Shown here one piece after another: positions 43,416-51,913 of a stretch of DNA of 64,000 bases. Origin of the DNA: Andeanibacterium fulvum (GTDB taxonomy: Bacteria > Pseudomonadota > Alphaproteobacteria > Sphingomonadales > Sphingomonadaceae). The notes beneath the pieces were generated by a model. The model saw nothing but the letters and a program-made list of their open reading frames with translations, had not been told where the DNA came from and ran no database searches. Every line of letters begins with the position of its first letter. The stretch's first letter is position 1. The DNA lies in assembly GCF_037154085.1 (NCBI RefSeq), contig NZ_JBANRM010000006.1, positions 1 to 64,000 of the forward strand, given 5' to 3'. Both the position numbers and the translations under genes were made by a program.

Positions 43416-44885
43416 TCAGAGCGTTGCGGGCGCCGCGTCAAGCAGGATGGTCTTGGTTTCCACATAGGGCCACAGGCCTTCCTCGCCGCCTTCGCGCCCG
43501 ATGCCGGACTGCTTGAAGCCGCCGAAGGGCGCGCCGAACTCCATGCGCATGCCGTTCTGGCCCATCACGCCGGTGCGAATGCGGCGCGAAATATCGTAGG
43601 CCGCCTGCGGATCGGTGGTGAAGACGGAACCGTTGAGGCCGTAATTGCTCTCATTGGCGATGCGGATCGCGTCTTCCTCGTCCTCGGCCGGGATCAGGCA
43701 CAGGACCGGGCCGAAGATTTCCTCCTGCGCGATGCGGCTCTTGTTATCGACATTGGCGAACAGGGTCGGCTCGATGAAATAGCCCTTGTTCATATGGGCC
43801 GGGCGGCCACCGCCGGTCACGAGGTCGGCGCTCTTCTTGCCTTCCTCGATATACATTTCGACGCGTTCGAGCTGGCGCTTCATCGCGAGCGGGCCCAACT
43901 GCGTTTCCGGGTCTTCGCTATTGCCGATCTTCACGCTCTGCATGACCTTGGCAATGGCCTCGGCCAGTTCGTCATGCCGGTCCTTGGTCACGATGGCGCG
44001 GCTCAGCATGGCACAGACCTGGCCGCTCATCACGGTGATGGTGTTGCCAAGGATCGCCGCCGCCGCATCGATGGGGAAATCGTCGCGCACGATGGCCGCA
44101 GACTTGCCGCCCAGTTCGAGCGAGCAGCGTGCGATGCGGCCGCCGCAGACTTCCGCGATGCGCTTGCCCGCGGCAGTGGAGCCGGTGAAGCTGACCTTGT
44201 CGATACCGGGATTGTGCACCAGATGATCCGCTGCCTCACGCTCGGACGGCACGAGGTTGACCACGCCTGCCGGAAGACCGGCAGCTTCCGCCGCCTCGGC
44301 AATGATATAGGCTTCCAGCGGGGTTTCCGGCGAAGGCTTCATCACGATGGTGCAGCCCGCGATCAGCGAATAGAACACCTTGTTGGCCATGATGCCGAAG
44401 GGCGCGTTCCAGGGCGCGATCCCGGCCACGACACCGACCGGCTCGCGCGAGAGGATCACGGTGTCCACCACCTGGCCCTTGGCCTTGCTGACCCATTCGA
44501 AGCTTTCGCCCAGCGCCGCGATGCCGCGCAGCCCGCCCAGCGCGCCGCCATGCATGATGGGCGCGAAGCTGGCGAGGCCGCCGACCTGCGCCGTCCATGC
44601 GGCGGCGAGTTCAGGCACGCGCGGCTCGATCAGGTCGAGCATGCGATTGAGCATCGCACCGCGTTCGGCCGGCGAGGTGTTGGGCCAGGGGCCCTTGTCG
44701 AAGGCATCGCGCGCGGCGGCGACGGCACGGTCCATATCCTCGTTACCGGCTTCGGCAACGCGGGCGACCACTTCTTCGCTATTCGGATTGACGATCTCGA
44801 TCATCCGGCCGGAGGTCGCGGCGACCCACTCCCCGCCGATGAAGAGCTTGTCGGGATGGCGGACGTTAACACCTTGAGGGGTCAT
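43416..44885 (-). CDS. NAD(P)-dependent aldehyde dehydrogenase
   Basis: 489 residues, usual length. Asn160 in GIAPWNAPFG, Glu257 in SLELGGKSA and the catalytic Cys291 in SGQVCAMLSRAI are all present, as is the QLGPLAM cofactor region. The Cys motif GQVCAMLSR differs slightly from the common GQ-C-A-S/T pattern but is intact. It is cytoplasmic. It lies 40 bases downstream of the PQQ alcohol dehydrogenase, so the pair could turn an alcohol to an acid in two steps. The aldehyde may be aromatic (coniferyl or vanillin type), but the sequence does not prove this. Confidence 0.9.
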   Translation of the reverse strand: MTPQGVNVRHPDKLFIGGEWVAATSGRMIEIVNPNSEEVVARVAEAGNEDMDRAVAAARDAFDKGPWPNTSPAERGAMLNRMLDLIEPRVPELAAAWTAQVGGLASFAPIMHGGALGGLRGIAALGESFEWVSKAKGQVVDTVILSREPVGVVAGIAPWNAPFGIMANKVFYSLIAGCTIVMKPSPETPLEAYIIAEAAEAAGLPAGVVNLVPSEREAADHLVHNPGIDKVSFTGSTAAGKRIAEVCGGRIARCSLELGGKSAAIVRDDFPIDAAAAILGNTITVMSGQVCAMLSRAIVTKDRHDELAEAIAKVMQSVKIGNSEDPETQLGPLAMKRQLERVEMYIEEGKKSADLVTGGGRPAHMNKGYFIEPTLFANVDNKSRIAQEEIFGPVLCLIPAEDEEDAIRIANESNYGLNGSVFTTDPQAAYDISRRIRTGVMGQNGMRMEFGAPFGGFKQSGIGREGGEEGLWPYVETKTILLDAAPATL

Positions 44886-44925
44886 TTCTTCTCTCCAGTC
44901 ACGGGATTCGTTGAAACGGATAATA

Positions 44926-47133
44926 CTAGAAATTGGACAGGATCGTGAGACTGCGGGAATCGAGCGGCTTGCCCGCTGCGTGCAGCTTCAACTCGCGGTC
45001 CCTGAGCTTGCCCTGTTCGTCGATCAGGAAGGCATGGATTGCCTTTGCCTGATCGGGCGAAAGCACATCGTCCCAGCGCGGCATGCCATTGGGCTGCAGC
45101 AATCCCTGCAGCACGATCTGATCGAACACGTCATGCGTGCCCGGCGCCATGCGGCGCAGGTCCGGCAGCGGGGCGCGCGGCTGGTTCGAATGGCAGATCG
45201 AGCAATTCTCGGTGAACAGGGCGGAGCCGAGCGCGATCATCTCCGGCGTCGCTCCCGGCAATTGCGCGGGCGGTGCACCCGCAGGCTCCAGCGGCGCGAG
45301 GTCGGCCGGGATCGGCACCTTGCCGCCACCCAGCTTGAACACCAGCAGGCGATTGGCATTGCCCTTGGTATAGGCCGCGGAATAGCCGGGCACGAAGCCC
45401 CAGCCGCCGCCGCCCCAGCCGGTCTGCACGGCAATATATTGTACGCCGTCCACCCGGTAAGTCATCGGAGCGGCAAGGATCGAACTGCCGGTGTCGATGG
45501 AGGCAAGCAGTTTGCCATTATCGGCATCGCGCACCACCAGCTTGCCCGACAGCGTGCCATAGACGACCAGGCCTGACTGAGTGGCGAGCACGCCCGAACG
45601 GTCCTGCCAGCCCTCGCGGTCGGCCTTCCATTTCGTCTTGCCGGTCAGCGGATCGATGGCGCGGATTTCCGAACTGTAGGGCTTGTCCTTCACCCACTGC
45701 CATTGCGGCAGCTTCTCCACTGCCTGCCGGATCGGCGGCGGCAGGGTCGGCAATGCAGCCTGCAGATCGGGCGTGAAGATCAGCGCGGCGGAGGCGTTGA
45801 GGTTCTGCTTCTTGCGCGCCGGGTTTTCCTGCCCCGGCGGGATGAACATCAAATTCCCCATATCCACCACCGAGGCGAAATAGAGGTTCCGCGTCGGATC
45901 GAAGGCCGCCGGGTGCCAGTTACGCGCACCGGTGGAGGCCGGGAACACCACCTTGGGCCCGGTGCTGTAATCGCTGAATTCGGGCGTCAGATGCGGCTTG
46001 CCGGTCTTGAGATCGACCTTGTCCGCCCAACTGGTCCGCACGATGGCATTGGCGGCCAGCACTTTGCCGCTCTCGCGGTCAACCGCATAGAAAAAGCCGT
46101 TCTTCGGCGCATGCAGCACGACGGGGCGCTTTTCGCCGCCCACATCCATTTCGGCGAGCATCATGGGCTGCGTGGCAGTCAGGTCCCAGCTGTCCTGCGG
46201 CGTTTCCTGATAATGCCACTTCATCTCGCCGGTCTTGCGATCCAGCGCGACAAGTGAATCGAGATAGAGATTGTCCCCGCCGCTGGGCGACCGGGTCTTG
46301 AGCGGATAGGGCCCGCCATTGCCCACGCCGATGATCACCTGATCATAGGCCGGGTCATAGGTGATGGCGTCCCACACCGTACCACCGCCGCCGATATCCC
46401 AGCGGCTCTTGGCGTCCCAGGTCTTGAGCGCCGCTTCCAGCGCCTTGCTTTCCTGCGGGCCGTCCGCCGGATCGTGCGGGATGGTGTAGAAGCGCCAGGC
46501 TTCCTTGCCGGTCTTCACATCATAGGCAGTGACATAGCCGCGCGTATCGTATTCCGCGCCGGCATTGCCGATCACCACCACATCGCCCGCCACTTCGGGC
46601 GCGCCGGTGATCGTATAACCGCGCGAACGATCGGCAATCGTATCCTTGCGCCAGACGACCTTGCCGCTCTTCGCATCCAGCGCGAACAAATGCCCGTCGA
46701 GCGAGCCGACGAAGACCTTGCCATCCGCCACGGCCACGCCGCGATTGGCCTGATCGCAGCAGGCATAGCGGTTGGCCTGCATGTCCACGCCCGGATCGAA
46801 GGTCCACAGTTCCTCGCCCGTCGCCGCGTTCAGCGCATAGACCCGGCCGAGATTGCCCGAGGTGTACATCACCCCGTCGATCACCACCGGGGTCGCTTCC
46901 TGCACCCGCGCCGTGCCGAGATCGTACTCCCAGGCAAGGCCGAGCTGGCCCGCATTCTCCTTGGTGATGTCACCCAGGCGAGAGAAATGGCTTTCCGCCC
47001 AGTCGCCACCGGGATTGTCCCAGTCGTCGCCCGCGCCATACACCGAAGTGTCGATGTCCGAGGGATCGAAACCGCCCGAACAGGCGGCAAGCAGAGCCAG
47101 CGTACCGGCAGCGAGCAGAGCTTTGAGTTTCAT
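44926..47133 (-). CDS. Quinohemoprotein (PQQ plus cytochrome c) alcohol dehydrogenase, lipoprotein
   Basis: 735 residues. Lipobox LLAACSG gives Cys18 as the lipid-anchored residue. An eight-bladed propeller of W-type repeats (ATGEELWTFDPG, KTGEMKWHYQETPQDSWD and others) includes the vicinal cysteines 125-126 in RYACCDQANRG that sit over PQQ. A cytochrome c domain at the C-terminus has CSICH near residue 643. It oxidises alcohols in the periplasm and passes electrons to a heme. Start ATG overlaps the stop of the NmrA gene. PQQ synthesis genes are not in the window. Confidence 0.92.
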   Translation of the reverse strand: MKLKALLAAGTLALLAACSGGFDPSDIDTSVYGAGDDWDNPGGDWAESHFSRLGDITKENAGQLGLAWEYDLGTARVQEATPVVIDGVMYTSGNLGRVYALNAATGEELWTFDPGVDMQANRYACCDQANRGVAVADGKVFVGSLDGHLFALDAKSGKVVWRKDTIADRSRGYTITGAPEVAGDVVVIGNAGAEYDTRGYVTAYDVKTGKEAWRFYTIPHDPADGPQESKALEAALKTWDAKSRWDIGGGGTVWDAITYDPAYDQVIIGVGNGGPYPLKTRSPSGGDNLYLDSLVALDRKTGEMKWHYQETPQDSWDLTATQPMMLAEMDVGGEKRPVVLHAPKNGFFYAVDRESGKVLAANAIVRTSWADKVDLKTGKPHLTPEFSDYSTGPKVVFPASTGARNWHPAAFDPTRNLYFASVVDMGNLMFIPPGQENPARKKQNLNASAALIFTPDLQAALPTLPPPIRQAVEKLPQWQWVKDKPYSSEIRAIDPLTGKTKWKADREGWQDRSGVLATQSGLVVYGTLSGKLVVRDADNGKLLASIDTGSSILAAPMTYRVDGVQYIAVQTGWGGGGWGFVPGYSAAYTKGNANRLLVFKLGGGKVPIPADLAPLEPAGAPPAQLPGATPEMIALGSALFTENCSICHSNQPRAPLPDLRRMAPGTHDVFDQIVLQGLLQPNGMPRWDDVLSPDQAKAIHAFLIDEQGKLRDRELKLHAAGKPLDSRSLTILSNF

Positions 47134-48047
47134 CAGGCGGGCCAGAGGTGCTGGTATTGTTCAAGAACGGAACGCAGGGTACGCGGCGGCCTGCCGGTGA
47201 TGCGTTCGACGTCGTCCGAAACGACGTTCATGAAGCCTTCGCGGATCGACTGGCCGAACGTGACCATGCCTTCGCTGGCCCAGGGAATCGGGCCATCGGG
47301 CACGATGTCCGAAGCCTTGCGCGCCACGCCAAGCGAATCGAAATAGCGATACATGCCCTCGTCATCGACCGGCTCGATCTCGATCGCCTTGCCCGCCATT
47401 TCCGAGACGAGCGCCATGGCATCGGGCAGGGCCCACAGCTCCGGCCCGGTCACGTCATAAGCCTTGTTGGCATGGCCTTCCTGCGTCAGCACGCCCACAG
47501 CAATCGCCACGCAATCGTCGCGGCTGACGATGGGGACGAGGCCATTACCGGCATTCTCGGGCTTGTGGCCGGCCTGCAGGGCGGGAATGGCCATGGCAGT
47601 GGCGACGGCCTCGGCATAGAGGCTGTCGCGCAGATGGGTCCAGGCGAGGCCGGACTTCTCGATCATCTGCTCGGTCGCGAGATGGTCGAACTGCTCGACA
47701 GAAGGGTTGTTCGGCTGGCCGCAGCCGAGGATCGAGGTGTAGACGACATGCTTCACGCCCTCGGCTTTCGCCGCTTCCACCGCATTGGTGTGCTGCTCTA
47801 CCCGTGTGCCGACCCGCGTGGTCGAGATCAGCAGCATCCGCTCGCCGCCCTGCATCGCTGCACGGAGCGTGGAAGGATCGTCGAAATCCGCGCTGCGGAC
47901 ATGGGCGCCCAGTTCGGCGAATTCGGCAAGCTTGTCTGTCGTGCGGGACAGCAGAATCAGGTCTTCCGCCGGAACCTTCTCAAGCAGCAGCCGTGCCGCG
48001 GCATTGCCGAACTGGCCGGACGCGCCGGTAACGATAATCTTGCCCAT
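47133..48047 (-). CDS. NmrA-type/QorB-like NAD(P)-binding reductase
   Basis: 304 residues from the ATG at 48047. The nucleotide motif IIVTGASGQFGNAAARLL marks the atypical SDR/NmrA group, followed by LSRTTDKLAEFAELGAHVRSADFDDP. It is most like the QOR2 quinone reductases and related dehydrogenases. Its stop overlaps the start of the PQQ-dehydrogenase gene (ATGA), giving an operon of NmrA, PQQ, ALDH and the Cas2-like gene. A dyad at 48113 lies in the divergent promoter. Confidence 0.75.
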   Translation of the reverse strand: MGKIIVTGASGQFGNAAARLLLEKVPAEDLILLSRTTDKLAEFAELGAHVRSADFDDPSTLRAAMQGGERMLLISTTRVGTRVEQHTNAVEAAKAEGVKHVVYTSILGCGQPNNPSVEQFDHLATEQMIEKSGLAWTHLRDSLYAEAVATAMAIPALQAGHKPENAGNGLVPIVSRDDCVAIAVGVLTQEGHANKAYDVTGPELWALPDAMALVSEMAGKAIEIEPVDDEGMYRYFDSLGVARKASDIVPDGPIPWASEGMVTFGQSIREGFMNVVSDDVERITGRPPRTLRSVLEQYQHLWPA

Positions 48048-48112
48048 GGAACCTCTCGCATTGCCGGATATGTGCATACGCCCGATGACGTCGCTCCGCT
48101 TGAAGGTGATAA

Positions 48113-48124
48113 TAACGAGTGTTA
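48113..48124. promoter_or_regulatory. TAAC-N4-GTTA dyad in the NmrA/NTF2 divergent promoter
   Basis: TAACGAGTGTTA is a dyad of TAAC and GTTA with a 4-base centre. The same 14-base string (TAACGAGTGTTACG) occurs exactly, in reverse complement, in the promoter of the carotenoid-oxygenase gene (57650-57663). A third member is at 52734. It is the probable binding site of a MarR regulator. Confidence 0.6.
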
Positions 48125-48157
48125 CGGTTGAGGCAACATTTGGGAGAAGGAGAGAAC

Positions 48158-48652
48158 ATGAAACTCGCAACCGAAGATCGCCTGGCACTGATGGACCTGA
48201 TCGCGGACTATAGCTGGGCGCTCGATACCGGTGACGAAGACGGGCTGGTGGCCTGTTTCACCGAAGATTGCCTGATGAGCGAGGAAGTGTTCGACGAGCC
48301 GGATATCTGGAACGGCCATGACGGGATTCGCGGGCTGATGCGCCATTATGCCAATGCCCCCGGCTTCCCCGGCCGCCAGCATCACGTCACCCAGATCAAA
48401 TATTTCCCGCAGGAAGACGGCAGCGTGAAGATCAAGAGCTTCGCCTTCGTCACCGAATGCGAGGGCGAGCCGCCGATGGTGCTGCGCTTCACCGGCTGGT
48501 ACGACGATCACGCCGTGAAATGCGCCGACGGCCAGTGGCGCTTCCAGCGCCGCATCGTGCGCCTGTGGGACGGCGAAGTGCTGCAGCGCTTCCCCGGCAA
48601 GGGCCAGTGGGTGCCCCGCAAGCGCCCGGATTCACTGATCATCAAGAAGTAA
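48158..48652 (+). CDS. NTF2/SnoaL-like protein
   Basis: 164 residues from the ATG at 48158, with GGGAGAAGGAG upstream. It reads as an NTF2-like cone: TEDRLALMDLIADYSWALDTGDEDGLVACFTEDCLM, given in part, then GHDGIRGLMRHYANAPGF with QHHVTQI. No signal peptide, so cytoplasmic. It is divergent from the NmrA gene. Proteins of this group include side-chain lyases for lignin-type dimers. The specific reaction cannot be assigned. Confidence 0.7.
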   Translation: MKLATEDRLALMDLIADYSWALDTGDEDGLVACFTEDCLMSEEVFDEPDIWNGHDGIRGLMRHYANAPGFPGRQHHVTQIKYFPQEDGSVKIKSFAFVTECEGEPPMVLRFTGWYDDHAVKCADGQWRFQRRIVRLWDGEVLQRFPGKGQWVPRKRPDSLIIKK

Positions 48653-48693
48653 GAGGTCAGGGGATCTGCCCTGTCTCCCCGGACCTATATCTC

Positions 48694-48768
48694 GTCATCC
48701 CGGACTTGATCCGGGATCCCGCTAATTCCTTCGAAAGAAGCTGGACCCCGGCACAAGGCCGGGGTGAC
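48694..48768. repeat. REP-like palindromic element
   Basis: Begins GTCATCCCGGACTTGATCCGGG and ends CCCCGGCACAAGGCCGGGGTGAC, each part an internal hairpin (CCCGGA/TCCGGG and CCCCGGC/GCCGGGG). It is the usual alphaproteobacterial dispersed GTCATCCCGG... repeat. A relative is at 49248. Confidence 0.75.
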
Positions 48769-49247
48769 AATTGGGTGTGCTACCTTGACATTATGAACCA
48801 TTTGGGTTACATGCACCAACGCCAGCTAACCACTGGCACCAGCGACGGGGTGCAGGGGCGGTAGCGCTTCGTTTCCTCTCCCGCGCCGGGCCGGCGCTTC
48901 CTGAGAGCCGGGCATCAGGGCAAGGTGGATGTCAACGCCGGGCCCGCCCGCTGGATCAGCGCCCGTGATACGATGCGTGGCCGGATAGATGTTTCGCCCC
49001 AGAGGAACCTCTGTCCGACAGGGAAAGGCTCAGCTGCGAGCCCTAGGTCTTTCCCGCTGCGCCTCGCAGGGCCGAGCAGACAAGTTTGCCGCGATACTTC
49101 GCCTGCCATTCGCAAGACCAACAACGCGCAAAGCCTCGCTCGCCAGAGCGGGCGCCAGAAAGACCGGCCCGGCCCCGTCCGCTCGGTTTCTCTCCCCCGG
49201 CGTAAACCCGCATTCGCCAGCGGAGGTTCTGCTGTGTCTGGAATATT

Positions 49248-49326
49248 CGTCATCCCGGACTTGTTCCGGGACCGCTGGCCACGAAGCACCAGATCACTGC
49301 GATCCCGGGTCAAGTCCGGGATGACG
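49248..49326. repeat. REP-like element with perfect 16-base inverted ends
   Basis: CGTCATCCCGGACTTG at 49248-49263 is the exact reverse complement of CAAGTCCGGGATGACG at 49311-49326, with 47 bases between. The ends match the element at 48694. It lies 26 bases beyond the stop of the Tat-type protein gene and may act as its terminator. Confidence 0.75.
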
Positions 49327-49351
49327 ATTGGGGCGGGACGGCGAAGACGCC

Positions 49352-49885
49352 TTACCCTTTCGGCACCAGCACCCAGCCGAACACCATGCCAGCATCCGGC
49401 CGTGCGGAAGCCGCATTCGCCATCGCAGGCAGCCCCCCGCGCGGGTCCGCCGCATAGGCCGCCAGCGCTTCGGTCCAGCCGTGCCCGGCGGCTTTCGCCA
49501 CACGGCCCAGCGCGTTCCAGCCCGGGCGGCATTCCCCACCCGAACATTGGCGGCCGCGTCCATCCAGACGGGCAGCGAGCGCATAGCCTGCCTCGGCCGC
49601 GACATCGGCGATCAGCAGCAAATCCGCATGACGGCTGACCCCGGCTATCAGCGCGGGCTTTGTCGCCAGCACCTCACGCGTGAAGCGCACCCGGTCTCCC
49701 TCGATCGCACGCGGGTTGAGGCCCTGCGCCTTGCCTGCCTCGGCAAAGCGGCGTCCGGCCTCCAGCGCGGGATCGTGCAGCAGCACGCGCTCTTCCCCAT
49801 GGCGCCAGCGCCAGGCGGCAAGGCCCGAAAGGGTCGGCACGGCCAGCGCGCCCCCCAGAACGGTTCGGCGGCTCGCCCGGATCAC
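49352..49885 (-). CDS. Tat-signal hypothetical protein encoded with the FAD/cytochrome pair
   Basis: 177 residues. The N-terminus SRRTVLGGALAVPTLSGLAAW is a twin-arginine signal (S-R-R-x-x-L). The mature part is a small helical protein with two cysteines (QCSGGEC near residue 113). I recognise no domain. It overlaps the cytochrome c gene by four bases and is the last of a four-gene run (SDR, FAD oxidoreductase, cytochrome c, this). It might escort the FAD protein, which has no signal peptide of its own, to the periplasm; that is inference. Confidence 0.6.
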   Translation of the reverse strand: MIRASRRTVLGGALAVPTLSGLAAWRWRHGEERVLLHDPALEAGRRFAEAGKAQGLNPRAIEGDRVRFTREVLATKPALIAGVSRHADLLLIADVAAEAGYALAARLDGRGRQCSGGECRPGWNALGRVAKAAGHGWTEALAAYAADPRGGLPAMANAASARPDAGMVFGWVLVPKG

Positions 49886-50310
49886 TGGCCGCCTCCTGCC
49901 GGGCCCTTACCGCTGGCAAGATAGTCCGCAATCTGGCCAAGCTGCTCGTCGCTCACTTCGCCTCGCGGAATGGCGGGCATGTTGCCGATGCCATGGCGAG
50001 CGGCCATGATTACGTAGTTCTTGTCCAGATCCTTGCGCGCTTCCAGATCGGGCACGTCCATCCGGCGGGCGAGCAGGCCAGAACCCATGCCGTTGGCGCC
50101 GTGGCACATGATGCATTTCTCGACATAGGCCTTCTCCCCGCCCTGTGCGTTGGGGCGCATGGCGAGAGTTACCGGATCGGGCGCGGGCGCCGGGCCGCCG
50201 CGCGGGGGCGGAGGCGCTGCCTCTTCCGCTCCGCTGGAACAGGCAGCAAAAGTGCCGAGCAGCAGCGCGGCGGCGGCAAAGGTCAGCGGTTTCGTCATCC
50301 CGGTCCTCAT
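49882..50310 (-). CDS. Lipoprotein cytochrome c, partner of the FAD oxidoreductase
   Basis: 142 residues. Lipobox FAACSS, with Cys near residue 24, then a Pro-rich linker, then a class I cytochrome c domain with CIMCHGANG near residue 66 and a distal Met in the GNMPAIP turn. It overlaps the FAD gene by four bases. In 4-cresol dehydrogenase and eugenol hydroxylase a small cytochrome c of this kind takes electrons from the flavoprotein, and the gene order here matches that pairing. Confidence 0.85.
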   Translation of the reverse strand: MRTGMTKPLTFAAAALLLGTFAACSSGAEEAAPPPPRGGPAPAPDPVTLAMRPNAQGGEKAYVEKCIMCHGANGMGSGLLARRMDVPDLEARKDLDKNYVIMAARHGIGNMPAIPRGEVSDEQLGQIADYLASGKGPAGGGQ

Positions 50311-51869
50311 TGTCCGCGCTCCTCTTTCAGGCGTTTGGGCCAGATGCCGCTCTTGCCCGGGGCAAGGATGCCATTGGGATCGAGCGCATCCTTCACTGTC
50401 TCGTTCAGGCGGTTCAGCGCGCCATTGTTCCAGCTATAGGTCTTGGCCACGAGATCCATGTAATCGAGATGGGTGCGATATTCGCCATAGCCCTGCGCTT
50501 CCGCATCCTTCACCAGCGTGCGGAAGAAGGGATCGATCTTCGACATCATCTCCGGATTATCCTTGTCGAAGATCATGGCGTTGACGTTGATCAGGTGCCG
50601 TTCGCCAAAGGCGAAGCTGCCCTGATAATCCATGCCCCACTCCTGATAGCGGGCATAGGTGCGGTTGAACTGTTCCAGCGCCTTGGTGCCGTCCTGCGGC
50701 AGGATGGGCGAGAAGCCGATATGCCCGCCGCGCCCGCCATACCAGTTCACGTTCTGCATCGGGAAAGTCATCGGCGTGCCGGTCCAGCCGGAATATTCCT
50801 TGGGCTGGCCCTTCACCCAGGCAGTCGGCTTGATGAGCATCGGCTTGATGTCATTCATCGCCTTTTCGAGGATCTTGTAAGCCGCCTTGTTGACCTCCTC
50901 GCGCCCGTAGAGGCGCAGCGACACGCCCCACCAGCCGATGTTGAACTTCTTGCGGATGGCAGTGATGACATCCTCGCCCAGCGCACCGGGCTTGTCGGTC
51001 CATTCATCGCGGCGGGTGAGAACGGCTGCGGCGCGCAGCCAGTTGCCGATGGAGGGGCTCTGCGTCAGCACGCGTTCGCGCCGCAGCGGGCCGATCACGT
51101 CGACCATCGCCTTGAGGTCTTCCGCCCTGTCGAACTCGACATCCATGCCCATGAGGCTTTCCGGCTCGGGCATCAGCCACATGCCCATCTTGGTGACGAT
51201 GCCGAAATTGGACTGGACGAACATCTGGTCCCATCCCGGCCCGAAGCCGAAGGGATAGGCCTGCCAGGTATTGGCACCCGCGAAGGCGCCCATGCCGGTG
51301 CGCACCAGATCGCCATTGGGCAGGACAACTTCCATCCCGCAGATGCTCTTGGTGTTCTCGCCATAGGGCGTGTAGCCCACGCCCCGGTCGAGCGCATTGC
51401 CCATGACCGAGCCCCAGCTGTTCCCCGGCGTGGAGAGCCAGAAGGGCAGGTCATGCGCCTTGATGTAATCGTAGAGATCGTAAAAGCTGACGCCCGGCTC
51501 GACCACCACAGTGCCGAACTGTTCGTCGAACTCGATCTTCTTCATGCCCGACAGGTCCAGCACCACGCTGCCCGCGAGCAGCGGCGCCGTACCGCCATAG
51601 CCGAGATTCTTGCCCCGGCTGATCGGCCAGAGCGGCAGCAGATACTGGTTGGCGATCTTCACCACCGCCTGCACTTCTTCCACGCTGGTGGGCGCGACGG
51701 CCCCGGCGGGATGGTGCGCGTCATCGTTGACGGCGAATTTGTCGAGATAGCTCGTCCGGTCGAGATCTTCGAAGAAGACTTTCGACGTGCCCAGCACGCT
51801 TTCGAAGGCGCGGCGCGCCTGATCGAGTTTCTGGGCGGTGAAGCCGGGAGGAAGGGGCGTGTCTGCCAT
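50307..51869 (-). CDS. Vanillyl-alcohol-oxidase/4-cresol-dehydrogenase-type flavoprotein
   Basis: 520 residues, the family length. The FAD-binding PCMH-type domain (PISRGKNLGYGGTAPLLAGSVVLDL, in part) is followed by a large substrate-binding cap and ends with DPNGILAPGKSGIWPKR. The stretch NVNWYGGRGGHIGFSPI holds Tyr and His residues that are the candidates for covalent flavin linkage. These enzymes oxidise para-alkylphenols such as 4-cresol, eugenol or vanillyl alcohol. With its cytochrome c partner it should be a dehydrogenase (hydroxylase), not an oxidase. No signal peptide. Confidence 0.88.
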   Translation of the reverse strand: MADTPLPPGFTAQKLDQARRAFESVLGTSKVFFEDLDRTSYLDKFAVNDDAHHPAGAVAPTSVEEVQAVVKIANQYLLPLWPISRGKNLGYGGTAPLLAGSVVLDLSGMKKIEFDEQFGTVVVEPGVSFYDLYDYIKAHDLPFWLSTPGNSWGSVMGNALDRGVGYTPYGENTKSICGMEVVLPNGDLVRTGMGAFAGANTWQAYPFGFGPGWDQMFVQSNFGIVTKMGMWLMPEPESLMGMDVEFDRAEDLKAMVDVIGPLRRERVLTQSPSIGNWLRAAAVLTRRDEWTDKPGALGEDVITAIRKKFNIGWWGVSLRLYGREEVNKAAYKILEKAMNDIKPMLIKPTAWVKGQPKEYSGWTGTPMTFPMQNVNWYGGRGGHIGFSPILPQDGTKALEQFNRTYARYQEWGMDYQGSFAFGERHLINVNAMIFDKDNPEMMSKIDPFFRTLVKDAEAQGYGEYRTHLDYMDLVAKTYSWNNGALNRLNETVKDALDPNGILAPGKSGIWPKRLKEERGQ

Positions 51870-51913
51870 GATTATGTGCCTTTATGTCCCTTTGAATGCC
51901 TGTTCGGTGCTGC

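Larger units (their letters stand above)
48653..49351. other. About 700 bases without a gene, containing two palindromic repeats
   Basis: No credible gene was found; the open frames here translate repeats and have no start-site support. Two REP-like elements lie inside (48694-48768 and 49248-49326). The stretch between them (about 48800-49240) has a base composition similar to its surroundings but no detected coding pattern. It separates the 48158 gene from the cytochrome c/FAD operon. Confidence 0.6.

Noticed and set aside
48915..49547. Long open frames on both strands in the 48653-49351 gap
   Set aside because: They read through palindromic repeats and have no start-site or composition support, so the gap is treated as noncoding.
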